A stretch of 64,000 nt of DNA from Oscheius dolichura. Its lineage: Eukaryota; Nematoda; Chromadorea; Rhabditida; Rhabditidae. Positions 1 to 15,000 of the stretch are shown piece by piece. The DNA lies in contig OW051494.1 in assembly GCA_932521035.1 (NCBI GenBank), forward strand, positions 2,776,001-2,840,000, given 5' to 3'. The notes under the pieces were generated by a model. It was not told the origin of the DNA and ran no database searches. It saw only the letters and a program-made list of their open reading frames with translations. The position numbers and the translations under genes were made by a program. Positions within the stretch are counted from its first letter, which is position 1; each line of letters opens with the position of its first letter.

Positions 1-2
1 TC

Positions 3-3000
3 TTCGTCTGCCGCGACCGATCCGCCTGTCTCCCACCAGAGAAGTTCAACGACGGCCATGACGACTGTCGAGATCGAAGCGACGAGCGTAATATTTTAAC
101 CCAACAATGCCGACAACGGGGGCCAATTGACCCCCTCCCCCTCCTCCCAGTAATTACTGGGTCAACTCAAGACTCCTGAAAAGGTCGACCCTGACTGTTT
201 GGGGGGAGGAGGTAGCTCGTAAATCTCGTAGGCGGTAAACGAGCATGTTCATCTGGATAAAAAGTGCCTGTTTCGTATGGCTTTTTACTGGTGGCTTGGC
301 CTTGAGCCGACGGGGGCAGAGACAGCCGAAGAAGAGGCCAGGGGGACGGCAGTATTACTCTCGCGGGTTATGGGTTCAAGCCGACTTGACTTCCCGCAGT
401 GAGGGCTATTATCCACCCGGGGCATTTACAGTTCCCCTACGGGATAAATATATAGAACAATTGCAGCTTGCGGTGCCACGGCGTTCCCCTGCAGCGACGG
501 GTCAACATGCATCCCGAAGGAGAAATTCCAAAATGGAGAGGTGGACTGCCCGGATGGCAGCGACGAAGGTAAGGACAATGAACACGAAAAAAAGAAAAAG
601 AGAAGGTCGAGTTTGTGCGAATGGGCTGAATGACCGAATGAGTAACCCACCCGCTTCCGAACCGCTCGGCGATAGAGAACTGTCGCGGACTTACATAGTT
701 ACCCAATATTGTTGCTGACTCCTCCTTGTTTATTTTTTCTAATTTTACTAATAATTCCAGAATGTACAACAGCTCAATTGGAGTGCAGCTGCGGCCGAGT
801 CCGTTGTGTCTCCCGAGAGGCGGTTGGCAACGGGGTCTGGGATTGTGAAGACGGTTCGGATGAGCTTTTCGACGAGCGGAATGATACCCTCCCTGGTGGC
901 TCTCCTCTCTTCCTTGATTACATCTAGTTCAGAATTCTGTACTGATGGATCGCCTCGCCGTAGTGGGAGCAATTCCCTCGTAGTTGGCAGGATCGAACTA
1001 TGTGAGAAGGACAACCCCTGCCACCAGCAGCTGGGACAGATCTGTATTGTGGTGGGGGGAGCTCGTCGTTGTGTCTGCCGGATAGGAATGGTCCGTCCGT
1101 TGGGCAGTGTCAAGTGCATCCCCGTGGACATGGTGGACGAGTATCTGAAACACCCCGAAGCGAATTGTACCGAATTGAATGAAGACCTCCTGATGGAGTT
1201 GGAACACAGTACGACCTACAGTATCCCTTTACTTTTCCCTTTTCCAGTTAAACAACAGAAGACAAGACCAGAGATTAGAAGAGCTCCCTCCAAGAAAGCC
1301 GATGTGAGGAATGAATTAAAGAGGAACCACGAGCAGCAGCTGTACCTTCAGACGGGCACGGACAAGATCCCCTTCATGTTCAGCGACGATATTCCTGATT
1401 TTCCCCGAGAAGACGTCCGAACAGTCTGTGATCCCGAGAGGGCCGACACCTGCTCCCCCGGGCTCCTCTGTCTCCGCGAGGTCGACGGCATCTCCCGCTG
1501 CGGATGCACCCAGAACCATTCTCTCATTCTGGGCAAATGCACAAGTTTGTCTCCTTTCTGAAAAGAGGATCCTGGCCCATTTAGAACTAGTGAATGAATG
1601 TTCTTCAACCCTCCTGAACGACTGTGACCCAAAGGCCAGCTGTATGGACTACGCCGCCGGCTACGAGTGCCTCTGTCGAGAAGGCTACCTCGACGTCTCG
1701 GTAGACCCGTTGAGTAAACCTGGAAGGAAATGCCTAAAATGTGAGTCCTCTCCCGCTCAATAGACAATATCCACTTACAGTAATCAACGAGTGTGCCAGC
1801 GGCCTGACCAACGATTGCCACGCCAATGCCAAGTGCATGGACAGACCCGTCGGCTTCACCTGTCGATGTAATGCTGGCTATGTGGACATGTCGCTGGAGG
1901 GAATCAGGAGACCCGGGAGGAATTGTACCAAAGGTTGGAAACATTTTTTTCGCTGTTGTACTGGGGGCAGGGCGGACGAGCCATCAAGGTATAGGGGATG
2001 GAGGATAGGAACGAAACGGTTGAGCAGCCGGGAGACTATTCTCCAGAAGTAGAAAGAGGACCGATGGCCTTTAACACAGTTTTTGGTGTGGACTCATATC
2101 CAAAGCACGCGTTTAATTCAGGAGACATCGCAGACCTTTGAAACTGTAGCCGGCCACCGTGCCCCTCTCCAGGTCTCGAATTCCATCCTCTTGTGGCAAA
2201 GTAGCCTATTTCACAACTTTCCCATTGGGGGTCGGCGGTTGTATCCAGTCCTTGAAACCTCTCGGAGACGTCGTGGCTCTGAGAAAGGCCTTTGGAGATC
2301 CACGGGTGGCATGGCGGTCAATAGATTGCATCCCAGAATGTTCATTGAACCTGGCCGCAGGTTTCTGTCCCCCCAGTCGCATAGCTCCAGAACATAGCGG
2401 TATCACCCCCGCGGAAATAAGGATGGCCCCCCCTTTTCTTGATCGCTGAACCATATTTTACTTCCTTATAAACAATTCGGACAACCTCTGCGAAAGGCTG
2501 AAACAAAAAGCCGAATGTTTCTTTAACGATGACGATGCGGGGCTTGAACTGGATAGGGAGATCGTTGGAAGGGCAGCAAATACCCGAAAACTGCGACGAG
2601 ACATATGTTCCCCTCTCGGGGTTGATTTGTTTGGTCATTGAACACAACAGAAGACCGGAGGAAGGGGCAACAGGTGAGCACAATTACCACTGACCACACT
2701 GCCCCGGTCCAATTACCCTTCCCCTCCCTCGTGTCCATTGCCAAGAGTGCACTGAGAGACAGTCTCCCAAGGCTGTGTTAAATAGAAGAAGTAGGTCAAC
2801 GACCTTGTTGGCTTCCCGTCCGGGCCCCCCGTGTGATACCATCACTTTGGCCCAGCAGGTGTGCTCGTGAACTTGCCATTTTCAGAGGAAGACGAGTGCG
2901 CCACGAAGAGACATGACTGCGACCCGATGGCCCAGTGCCAGGACCAGCCGATTGGATACAGTTGCCGGTGTCCGCTCGGCTCGGTGGATGTGTCCCCCAG

Positions 3001-6000
3001 CCGGGAGAAGCCAGGCAGAGCTTGTGCCCAATGTAAGTGAGGATAAAAAAAAAGGACAGAAGGTCCCGAAGGGGAGAAGAGGAGGCAGGCCAGAACAGAT
3101 ACAGTATCCCCTGGTCTTCGATGTCCCCCCGGGTCTCACAGGGCCAGACGTGTCCGTTCCACCCGTAGCTTTTTTTCCCACGGCCTTACAAATTGGGGTT
3201 CCACTACCCAGCTTTATTGAGGGGACTTTTTCTCTCGGCCCCAGGTCTCACCCCCCTCAATGAAACATTTCTGTAAACCATCCGGTTGAGAAGGAAGGGG
3301 GGAGACAAATGCCCTTTTTTTGGTGTCTCCCTACAATGACTAACCCCCCTGGCTGACCTTGCTCCCCCTCCTCCTCCTCGCCCCCCTCCTTGTCTCCCTC
3401 TCCCCTCTCCCGCCTGGAGAAAATTACAAGCCTAAGCGACTATTCAAATGACCGCCAGTTTCTGTCTCCCTCCCCAGGAACATCCATCAGCCAGTCGTTT
3501 TTCCATCTCGCCCCCGGTCTTCGTTTCCCTGCCTAGTGATAGCCGGTCGTCGAGATCTGTCCCCCTCTGGCGGGCGTGGTTCTTTTAGGGAAAACAGGGA
3601 AACATACGTGTCGGTGGAGGGAGAAGGGCGGTGAGGGTCATGGCCAAGGGGCTTTTTTCCGAATGTTTGAGAAATACCGCTTCTCGTTTGGAAAGGAGAA
3701 TGGGGAGGTAGGACGAGGCAAATAGAGAGAAAAAGATAGGAGACTGTATCAGGGACAGCTAGAGGAGGAGGAGGAGGATGGCTGGGTGTCTCTAAATGAG
3801 CCTGTTCCAGTGTCCGTGGACTGTGTCGGTTGCCCGGAGGAGACGTCTCAATGCGTGGCCACCAACACCGGCAACGTCGTCTGCATGTGCCGGGATGGCC
3901 TGATCGACGTGGATCCTCACCAGCCCGGGACCAACTGCTCCCGTTCTCCACGTGAGTCACCCCCCAGCACATATTGTCTCGCCCTTGTCAAAACGCGGTG
4001 CTGATCCAGCTTGCGTTCTTCCGTAAATGGGCCGCCGCGCCAAGGCCCGCCCCCGGCGCGGCCTCCGTGGAGTTGCTGCGGTGCCGCTTTAGATGTGGCT
4101 GCTGCGCCTCTTCACGGGGCTTCTTATTTTATTGGTCCCCACCTTACAATTAGGTATGATTTTAGCTGTATTTTTCAGGGAAGGATAACTGCCTTCTGAG
4201 TAAGTGCTGGCTTGTCTGTTCCTTGTTTAGCTTTGGCCATCAGCTATCATCTAAAGAGCCAATCCTTCCGTTTTAGGCTCAAATCCCTGCAATGACTACA
4301 GTCTCCACGACTGTGACTCCCTAGCTGAATGTGTCTCCGAACAGCCCGGCTACTTCCAGGTACCCCACCGACTCTCCTCCTCCCTATTCCCAAATTTCAG
4401 TGCCAATGTCCCCGAGGATATGTGGACGCCTCTCCGGATAAACGACAACCCGGACGGAAATGTGTCCGAGGTCTCTTTTCCTTCTTTTTTTTCATATTCT
4501 TCTATCTATTCTATATTCTGAGGGGAAACACGACATGATCTACCGCCCATTTCCGCCTCATCCCCCCTTTTTTATGGAGGCATCTGTCCTTATTTTGAAA
4601 CCTTTCATCAAGCCGACCAGTCGCCTACGCCCTTTTCTCGAGAAAAGCCCCAGCCGGGTAGTCCGATCCACCGGTCCCTGATCAAAATAAGCTCTTCACT
4701 AATTGTGGGCAGAGACGCAACATTGCCCTCGGAAAGATGGCCATCCTCCAGGCGAGCCGTTCCTTCTAGGGAGGAGACCGGCCCGCGGGATACTTCTTGC
4801 TCCGAGAGTCGGTTTCTCCCCCTCTCTTTTGGCATCCTCCCTTCTGTTTTCTCCATTTTGTCGTCCTCCTTCTCCTCCTTCAGCCCGTACTAGTACTCCC
4901 AACCGCAATATGCGTGCCTGTACCTGTCCAAATCCATCAGTTTTCGGCGCCTTTCCCACCGCGATTTTTTCAACCCACGACTTCCCTTGACCTGCCTTCG
5001 CGCTCATCGCCCCAATTTGTCCTAAAAAGCTTTGACTGATAACACATTTGGGAACGAGGGGGGATGGGGAGGAGACGATCACGCCCGTCTTTTGAAATCC
5101 GAAAAACAGCAGCTGAAAAAAACCGGTACACTGAGAACGAGAGAAAAGGCTGACTGACTATCGCTTCTTCCCCTCCTCGGGCTCCCAAATGAGGCTACAA
5201 ATCCCGCCCGTCTTCACGGTTACTGGTTGTAAACCTTGACTTTTAGCAGGCGAAATTCCGAGAGAGAGAGAGCGGGAGAGAAATCTGTAAATGAAGGCAG
5301 GCGTCTTCCTCCTTTCCCTCTCCCCCGTAGGGGTCACCGACCGGTCTCATTATGCCCTCCGGCGATCGAAACCATCGCCGAGGAGGAGCTTTTTCCGTGG
5401 GAGGAGGATAGAGAAATTCGGCGGCTTGGTGGGGAAAGTGAAGAGGAAAACTTCTACTTTAGGGAGACCGGGCTGGGACGATCTCCAGTGGGCAGAGCAC
5501 GTAGCTTTTGATCCTCAGCCTTTCTGAGTCCCGCCTGTCCTTCCATCTCCCTTTCCAGGAGACGCTGTCCCCCTAGCTGACCACCGCTGACCATCGCCTT
5601 CCTGCGTGTCCCCCTCTCCTCAAAGATCCAGCACTAGACCTTGAACGCGCCTCTCTCTAAATAAAGCCGCCCCGGCAGCAGTTGAAATTCATCCATCTTG
5701 AAAAAGCAACCATAGTTGTCTGGTGTGTTCGGGGGAGGCGGGGGAGAGACAGCTAATTGTCAGGCCAATTTTCAACTTCCCAACTTTTGTTGACTGTACG
5801 TGGGGACTTCAAGGTAGGGGAGACAAGGGAACGGCCTCCTCCTGATCGATGACAAAAAAAAACAGAAAAGGAAAGGGATCAATCCATATTCCCGCGGCCC
5901 CTGTCTAATCTGCCAGCTGAATCTCCTTGCCCCTAGTCGTGTGCCCCGTCGAGAGTGAGATTCATCTCTCTCGTCCTCCCGGTCGCCCTAGGAGGGTTCA

Positions 6001-9000
6001 AACTATCTCCGCATCCGATCAGCCGTAAATAACTGTCTTCGCTTTCAGTAGTGGATGAGTGTGCCCTGGGTACGCACACCTGTGACTCTAATGCCGAATG
6101 TATCGACACGATGGAGGGATACACCTGCCGGTGAGTGCCCCCATCCTCCGCTGCCATTGTCCACTCGCCTCGTCCATTTTGTCCGGCCTCTTCTTCGCAA
6201 GGCAACAATTATTTCACCGCTTTGGATTTGTTCCATCCAACCAGCCCTCGGATAAACTATAAGAAGGCACCACCCCCATATTTTCAGATGTAAATCCGGC
6301 TGGACGGATGCCTCTCAGGATCGTCTGCGCAGCCCCGGAAGAACTTGCAGAAAGAGTAAGTAAAAGAGGGGGGAGAGGATCAATTAGACTGGTCAGTCGG
6401 GGGGAGGGGGTAACTAAGAACTTGTTAGGGGGGAACAAGACACCGCGAGAGAGAAAGCTCACCAAGGGAAATCCACAATAGAAGCCACCAGCCGCGGGGG
6501 CTAATAAACAAACGGGAACGGTTTCCCTCTTCTGGGAGGATGGTTCGGAGACACGTCTGCCGCATCTTTGGCAGCGACAACAACATTTGATTTTTAAAAA
6601 GAACTGCCGAGACTTTACGGGTGCAGAAGATAAAGAGGACCATTTCAGCGGACATGTGCGCCAACATCGACTGTGCCCCGGAGGCAGAATGCCGGGAGAC
6701 GCCGGCCGGCCCCATGTGCCAGTGTGTTTCCGGCTATGTCGACGTCTCCCGCCAGCACGGCCGTCCCAATGGAAGAGTCTGCCGCCAAGTCGTCAACGAG
6801 TGCACCTCCGGCCAGCATGACTGTTCCCGCCACTCGTCGTGCATCGACACGGCCGACGGCTTCACCTGTCGTTGCCACGACAACTACCGGGACGAGTCGC
6901 CGGATCCCAGTCGACAGCCGGGTCGCGTCTGTGTCCGAGGTTGGTTAAAAGCGGGCCGAAGAGGGCAAATGTGCTGGTTTAGCGGCTGCACCGGACCCCC
7001 CGGAGTGCGACGTGTCAGATCCGATGAGTTGCGATCAGAGGAAAAGCGAGGTGAGAGGATGTGTTGGGAGGATACCGGAGGAGGATTTAGGTTTGCGTCT
7101 TCGTCAACAACAACTACAAGTGCCGCTGTGCCAGTGGCTACTCCCGTCTGCCCGATGGCCGCTGCCTCGTCATCAACGAATGCCAACATCCGAAACTTCA
7201 CTCCTGTGGCATAAATGCCGAGTGCATTGACCTGGTTCGTCCTCTCTCCTCCTTTCCTCAAGACACCAAATTTCAGGCCGAAGGCTACACATGCCAGTGC
7301 CGGTCGGGCTATGCCGATGTCTCGCCCTCCGGCCAGCCTGGTCGAATCTGCAAGCCCCGAATCAACGAGTGTTCCAATCGCGAGCGTTACCGTGTCGACT
7401 GCCACGAGAGTGCTATCTGCGTGGACACGGAGGATTCCTACACCTGCCAGTGTCGTCCAGGCTTCGCTGACGTCTCCGCCTCTTACAACAGACTCCCAGG
7501 TACCGTCCTACTTTCCCTGTAACATCCTCCCTATTCCAGGCAGGAAATGTATCGAAGCAGTGAACGAGTGCCTCAGCAGCCGACTGAACGACTGTTCCGA
7601 GAATGCCATCTGCGAAGACGCCAAGGAGGGATACATCTGTAGCTGTCGGACCGGTTATGTAGATGCCTCGCCCAACGGGACCCACTATCCGGGAAGGGTT
7701 TGCCGCAAGCCAGTAGAGAAGATAACCAGCACTAACGATGTGGCAACGTCCCTCCAGCTGGACGAGTGTGACCCCAAGAGGCCGAATGGCTGTGCTTTGA
7801 ATGAGGTCTGCACCGACCGGATGCAGAGAGGCCTCTTCAGCTGCCAGTGCAATGAGCACTCTTTCCGCTACACCGACGGTGCCTGTAAAGGTCAGTTTCC
7901 GGTGGATAAGCCAATGCAATAGGGAGATTTCAGTCTTCTCCGCTTGTTCCACGACCTCCACCGACTGTGACCGGAATGCCGTCTGCCTGAACATGTTCGA
8001 CACCTACACATGTCAATGTCGTCCGGGCTACATCGACCTCTCCCGAGATCTGGAAAGGAAGCCTGGAAGAGTCTGTAAAGAACGTAAGTAGCCCTTCCCC
8101 AGCTGAAATAACCCTTCAATTTCCAGTGGTGAACGAATGTGCCACGGCTGACAATACGTGTTCCCCCTTCGCTAAGTGTATCGATGCCACCAATGGCTAC
8201 GCGTGCCAGTGCCTGCCCGGCTATGTGGACGTCTCCTCGAAGAGCGGCCTTCCCCCGGGAAGGAAGTGCTCCAATGCCAGCAATGAATGTGCCTTGCCCT
8301 CTCTGAATACCTGTGACGAGAATGCTGACTGTATTGACCTGGCAGACGGATATACTTGCCAGGTAATGGAATTAGGAAGACGCCTAAAAACTATAATTTC
8401 AGTGCTATGCCGGGTTTGTGGATGTCTCCTCGTCGGCTAATCTCCCACCGGGGCGGGTCTGCACAGTTCAAACCACCTGTCCAAAGCAGAAGACCGACCT
8501 CGTCTTCCTCATCGACGGCAGTGGCTCCATCGGCTCCTATGTCTTCAAGAATGAGGTCCTCCGCTTTGTTCGAGAATTCGTGGAACTTTTTGAAATCGGC
8601 CTGGACCAGACACGAGTCGGCTTGATCCAATACTCTGATCAGATTCGACACGAGTTCGATCTGGGACAGCACGTGGACAAGGGCTCCGTCCTCCGAGCCA
8701 TCACCGAGACCCAGTACCTCACAGGGCTGACAAGAACTGGAGCAGCCATCCAACACATGGTGCAGGAGGGATTCAGCGAGAGACGAGGTGCCCGGCCCCA
8801 GAGTCCGGACATTGCCCGCGTAGCTATTGTCTTAACTGACGGACGATCCCAAGACAATGTCTCTGCTCCGGCTGCGGCTGCTCGAAAATTGACCGTCAAC
8901 ACTTTTGCCATCGGAGTGACGGACCATGTTCTGGCCAGCGAGCTGGAGAGCATTGCCGGCTCGCCGAACAGATGGTTCTACGTTGACAAGTTCAAGGATT

Positions 9001-12000
9001 TGGATACTCGGCTGCGGTCAATGATACAGAAGGCCGCCTGTCCCTCACCAACCAAACTGGAGACTGTTCCCGTCCCTCAGGGCGCATGCAATCCCCGGAC
9101 TCAGACAGGGTGTGACCGTACTCTCAATGAGCTCTGCGTAGAGGAGAATGGCCAAAGTAGGTGCGTCTGCCCCGACGGCTTCGAGCGTCATCCTATGACT
9201 CGGGTTTGCGGTGGCTCTGCCTGCAATCCCCAATTGCTGACATCGTGCATCTTCCCGGAGGAGTGTCTCGTCACTCCCTTCCATAACTTCCGCTGTGCCT
9301 GTCCGGACGACTACAAGCGAGACTACCGTAGTGGTTTCTGTGTCTCCGTCAAGGAGGTCCACATCGCTCCCCAGCAGGACGCCGACTGCCGGAATGGTGG
9401 GATACGCTGCCGTGAGAATGAGATCTGTAACCGGGACAGGACTGGCCACTATGTCTGCGAGTGCCAGAGCGGCTTCGAGAGGAATCTTAAGGGCATCTGC
9501 TCTTACCCTGGTATGTTTGTATAGCCTTTCGAGAGACATGAAAGAGTTTAGGTTCTTGCCAGCCGAACCAGCCAGGCAACTGTGATGTGAGGAAGAGGGA
9601 ACAGTGTCTACCGCACGGCTCCTTCTACACCTGCCAATGTGCCCGGGGAGAGAAGCGACACTCAATTACTGGAATATGCTGTGAGTTGTCGTCCTCCCTC
9701 TAGCAAAGAGAATGCCCCTTTCAGTGAAGAACGAATGTCTCCTGGGAGAGCACGACTGTGACCGCTCGGCCGTCTGTATTGATACGGACGACGGCTACCT
9801 GTGTGCCTGTCCCTCAGGCTTCATCGACCGCTCTCCCGACTCTATCCGCCGTCCTGGTCGTCTCTGTGTAGCTGAACAGAACGAGTGTCTCGACGGCAGT
9901 CATCGCTGCTCCCCACTGGCCATCTGTACCGATACTCCGGACAGCTACGTCTGCCGATGCAAGCCAGGCACCGTTGACTATTCCCCCAATGCACAGAGGT
10001 TTCCACTTTTCTTGAAACAACTAAAATGTCGTTTCAGCGCCCCCGGCCTTGTCTGCAAAGAGCTGGTGAATGAGTGTGCCGCTCCGCATTTGAACAACTG
10101 TGACCGTAATGCCATGTGCATGGACACTGTGGAGGCCTATACCTGCATCTGCAAGGCCGGCTTCACCGATGCCGACGAGTTCAGAAACCCTGGAAGACGA
10201 TGCGAAAAGTGTAAGTCCGCTCTTTCTGTCTCCTTCTAAAGCTGACTCTCTTTCCAGTAAAAACAAACGAACGCTGCCAGCCGGGTCACAACGACTGCGA
10301 CAGGAATGCCCGCTGTATCCAGATTGGCGACGACGAGTACTCCTGTGCCTGCCCGCCTGGCTTCAAGGACAAGTCGCCTAATCCCATCCGGCCGGGAAGA
10401 GTCTGTATCCCCGTTATCCCGGAGTGTGACAACCCGACTCTCAATGACTGTGACTCGCCGGATCGGGCAATTTGTACCGATATGGATGATGGCTACATGT
10501 GCCGGTGTAGGCAAGGCTTCTTGGATATCTCCCCGAACATCGCTGTTAAGCCGGGAAGACTCTGCAAGCCATGTGAGTCACCCACTCCTTTAATGGAATA
10601 ATCCTGTTCCAGTACAAAACGAATGCACCCTGGGAATTGATGACTGTGCCCGGGATGGAGGCATCTGTGAAGACACCCCCGACTCGTACACCTGCCGCTG
10701 TGCCATCAACTACCTGGATGTCAGCTTCGATCGCCAGAATAGACCGGGAAGGAAGTGCAAGAGACGTGAGTGACGCTCTTTTGGAGATACAGTAATCCTC
10801 CTCATTTATAGTGGTGGATGAATGCGCCACAGGGCAGAATGACTGCTCCCGCGAGGCTACCTGTACCGACACGGAAGATAGCTACATGTGTGCCTGTCCG
10901 AACCAGTTCATCGACCTCTCGCCGGATCCGGTCAACCGTCCCGGTCGTCGCTGTCTCCTCCGGATAAACGAGTGCACCTCCAACCGGCATGACTGCTCCC
11001 CCAATGCGGACTGCATCGACACCCAAGAGGCATTCACCTGCCGTTGTCGGGATGACTTCGTTGACGAGTCTCCCGACGTCTCCCGCCGTCCGGGAAGGAT
11101 CTGTCGCCCCGCTTTGATCGACGAATGCCGTCTCCGGAAACACGACTGCCATCAGGACGCCAATTGCCAGGACCTCCCTCAGGGATACACCTGCCAGTGC
11201 CGGGCGAGCTTCTTGGACGAGTCTCCCAACCGGCTCAGTCTGCCCGGACGTCTCTGTGTCCCGCGACCTACTCCTCCTCCACCGGAGTGTAGAGTCGACG
11301 GCCCGAACCAGTGCAAGAGACATCTCAACGAGGTGAGCCCCCTTTCCCTCCTGCTTAATCCCAATCTTCCAGGTCTGTCGTCTCCAAAACGGTGTGCCCA
11401 AATGCATGTGCCCCTTCAACTACCAACGAGACGGTGCTGGCTCGTGTTCAATCATCAATGAATGCGACTTCCCCCAGCTGAATGACTGCCACACCGCTGC
11501 TGAATGCGTCGACATGGCCGTCGGCTACACCTGCCGCTGTCGACAGGGATACAAGGACATGGGAGAGAAACCCGGACGAATGTGCAAACCCAGTAAGGAG
11601 ATCTCGCCTTTCTTTCATTTAAAATAACAATTCCAGTGGTGAACGAGTGCCAATTCCCGCATTTGAACGACTGTCACCAGAATGCCCAGTGCATTGATCT
11701 GGACGAGGGCTACGAATGCCGTTGTCTTCAAGGCTTCATGGACAGGTCGCACGGCCGGCCGGGAAGGATCTGCAAGCAACTGATAGATGAATGCCGAAGC
11801 CCCAATATGAACAGCTGCGATAGAAATGCCCGCTGCTTCGACGAGGAGGAAGGCTACCGCTGCGAATGCCAGAATGGCTACATTGATGTCTCGCCGTCGC
11901 CGACGTTGAAGGGACGCGTCTGCAAGAGATGTGAGTCCTTTAAGTATCAGTAAAACCAATTCATTACAGTAATCAACGAATGTGCTGATCCAAAACTCAA

Positions 12001-15000
12001 CGACTGTGACCGCCATGCTAGATGCCGCGACACTACCGACTCCTATGAGTGCCAGTGCCCGGCTAACTCGAAGGACATCAGTCCGAGTCCCGCCTTCCCT
12101 GGACGAGTCTGCCTTCTCTGTAAGTGCCTGTCTCACCTTCCCCAAGTATATACTATTCTAGTTGAAAATGAATGTGAAACCGGGAAGAATGACTGCGACC
12201 AGAATGCTCTCTGCCGGGATAACGAGCAGTCCTACGCGTGTGAGTGCCCAGCCGGCTCATTGGACAGATCCCCCGACAGGGCCAGAAGACCTGGAAGAGT
12301 CTGCGTCAAATTGGTATGTTATTCAGTTCTCTAAACAAAAGAAATCTCTCTAGGTGGATGAATGCGCAACCGCTCGCCATACCTGCAGTGCCCAGGCGGA
12401 TTGCCGTGATCTGGAGGAGGGTTACACCTGCGAATGCAAGGAGGGCTACGTGGACCGTTCGCCCAACCTGGCCTCCCAACCGGGACGAGTGTGCAGTGCG
12501 CCGGAAGTCTGCCCTCCCGACCATCAGTGCAGTTCTGCGGCCATCTGTGAGCCATTAGGAGGAATGCAGTACCGCTGTACCTGCATCCAAGGCTACATTG
12601 ACCAGTCTCCCGGCCCTCAGAAGGGACGAATCTGTGTCCGAAGTGAGTCTTTCTTCCTTCTCCTAAAACGTTTAATTTAGACAATGCCTGCCGCGATCCG
12701 AAACTCAACACATGCTCCCGAAATGCCATCTGCTACGATGAGCCTCGCGGCTACCGATGTGAATGCGCCCGTGGCTATCTGGACCGTTCGCCTGATCCAA
12801 ACAGTCGCGGACGAGTCTGTGAGCTGCCTCCCCCGCCAACGCCTCCTCCACGTCACCCATGCCAAGACCCGGAGAAGAACGACTGCCACCCGGCCGGAAC
12901 CTGCCGCGCCACTGGGGCTCAAAGCTACACCTGTGAATGTCTTCAAGGCTATGACGACAAATCACCGGACCCGCTTAGAAAGCCAGGACGCGTCTGCATC
13001 CAAGCCACGCCTGTCTGCATGGACAACACACAGAATGATTGCCATGCGGCGGCCATCTGCAGTGAGGTGCCCGGTCCGGAGAAGTACACTTGCCAGTGTA
13101 GGGACGGCTACGTGGACCGCTCGCCAAATAAGGACAGAAAACCAGGAAGGATCTGCACGGAGGTGGTGAACGAGTGCCTGGATAGGTCGTTGAATGACTG
13201 CCACTCGTTGGCGGTTTGTGAGGACCGAACGGAGGGATACACGTGTCGCTGCCCGATCAACACCATGGACAAGTCGCCCGACCCGCGCCACCCCGGACGG
13301 CTATGCATAGCCCGGGTGAATGAGTGCTCTAATCCCTCGCTGAACACGTGTTCCCGATTTGCTGACTGCTTCGACAAGGAGAATGGCTACGACTGCCGTT
13401 GCCGGGCCGGCTATAACGACGACAACCCTGCCCAGCCCGGAACGCAGTGCAGTTTCGTCATCAACGAGTGCGACTCGCCCAATCTGAACGACTGTGACCG
13501 TAATGCTCAGTGTATCGACACCCCGGGAGGATACGACTGTCGCTGTAGGACCCCATTCAGGGACGAAGGGCCTCCGGGTACTCCTGGCCGCGTCTGCCGC
13601 CTCAACGAATGTCTCGATCCCAAGCTGAACAATTGCGACCGTAATGCGGATTGCCAAGATTTGGACGATGGATACACATGCGCCTGTAGGACAGGCTTCT
13701 ATGACCAATCTCCTAATCCTCGGGAACCGGGACGAGTCTGCATCGAATTCCAACAGGAAGTCGTCGCCGCCACTACCATTCGTCCTCTGATGGAATGGCC
13801 CCAGGAGGAGGGTGTCCTCTGTGGACGGGAGCACTGTTCCATCGCCAGGAATGAGGTCTGCATCGGTGGAAGTCACTGTGGCTGCCGTCCGGGAGAAGGC
13901 CGCTCGGCTGAGAATGGACGCTGTCAGCCGGTAGTGGAGACTCCGCTACAGATCCGAGTCCTCACAAGGGACAATAACGCCCTGATGTATTCCAGCCAAT
14001 TCGGTAGTAAGACATCCCCGCCCTATGTTGAAATCGTGGACAAATTCCAAAAAGATATGGCCCGGACAATTGGAGGAACCAGCTACGCCCCGAGATACGT
14101 CAACACCCGAGTGGAATACATCACCCACCCGAAGACGGTCAACAGCTCCTGGCCGGACGGTATCCTCTTCAAATATAACGTGCAGACGACGAAGGAGACC
14201 CGCGAGCCGGTGGACGAGTGCGAACTGTGGAAGGAGACGCGCTCCTCCCTCCAGCGGACCAATCTGCTCATTGGTGGCGGTTCCCTCCGCGTGGCTGACG
14301 ACTTCGACCAGTTGAATCCTTGTCGAGAAGCTGAACCAATTGGCGAATGCGGAGGAGTGAACTGTAAATCCGCCCTGGGAGAGGTCTGCATTGCGGGAAG
14401 TGTCTGCGGCTGTCCTGATGGAATGCGCCGCTCCTCCAGCAGCGACATCTGCCGTCCCGTGGAGTCCTGGACCATTCCGTTGTGGGTAGCCCGGAAGGAG
14501 AAGACGAACCTCGTCTATAATGACTCCTTCGCCAATCCACAAGACTCCGTCTACAAGTCCTACGCCAACGACTTCGAGGAAGGCGTCGGCGGCTGCTATC
14601 CCCACACCATCCTGAAGAATGCCTTCGTGAGCGCCGACGTCAATGAGATCCAAAATCCGGCGGTTATGAACGGCAGCTGGGAGAGTGGCCTCCTCTTCAA
14701 CACTACTGTTCACTTTAGAAAAGGTTTCACTCGTCTTTATAGACATATACCTTGTTTTAGGAGCTGTCCGAGTTCCATCGGATGTCTACTATCAGCTGAT
14801 CAAATACATCGTCGACCGCAACGGCTACGAGGTTGGCGACAGCGGTCTCTACCTCAACGAGTACCAGCCGGACCCCTTCAAACCCTGCTTCAAGGTGCCC
14901 CCTCTCTCTCTCTTCCCCTATTCAACCCCTCTTTAGAATGACTGCCATCCCCAGGCGAAGTGCATCGACACCGGGCCGAGGACCTACCGTTGCGAGTGTG

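Noticed and set aside
245-718. Open frame of 157 codons upstream of the third LDLa module
   Set aside because: It overlaps the second LDLa exon in a different frame and reads through its donor site; no domain.
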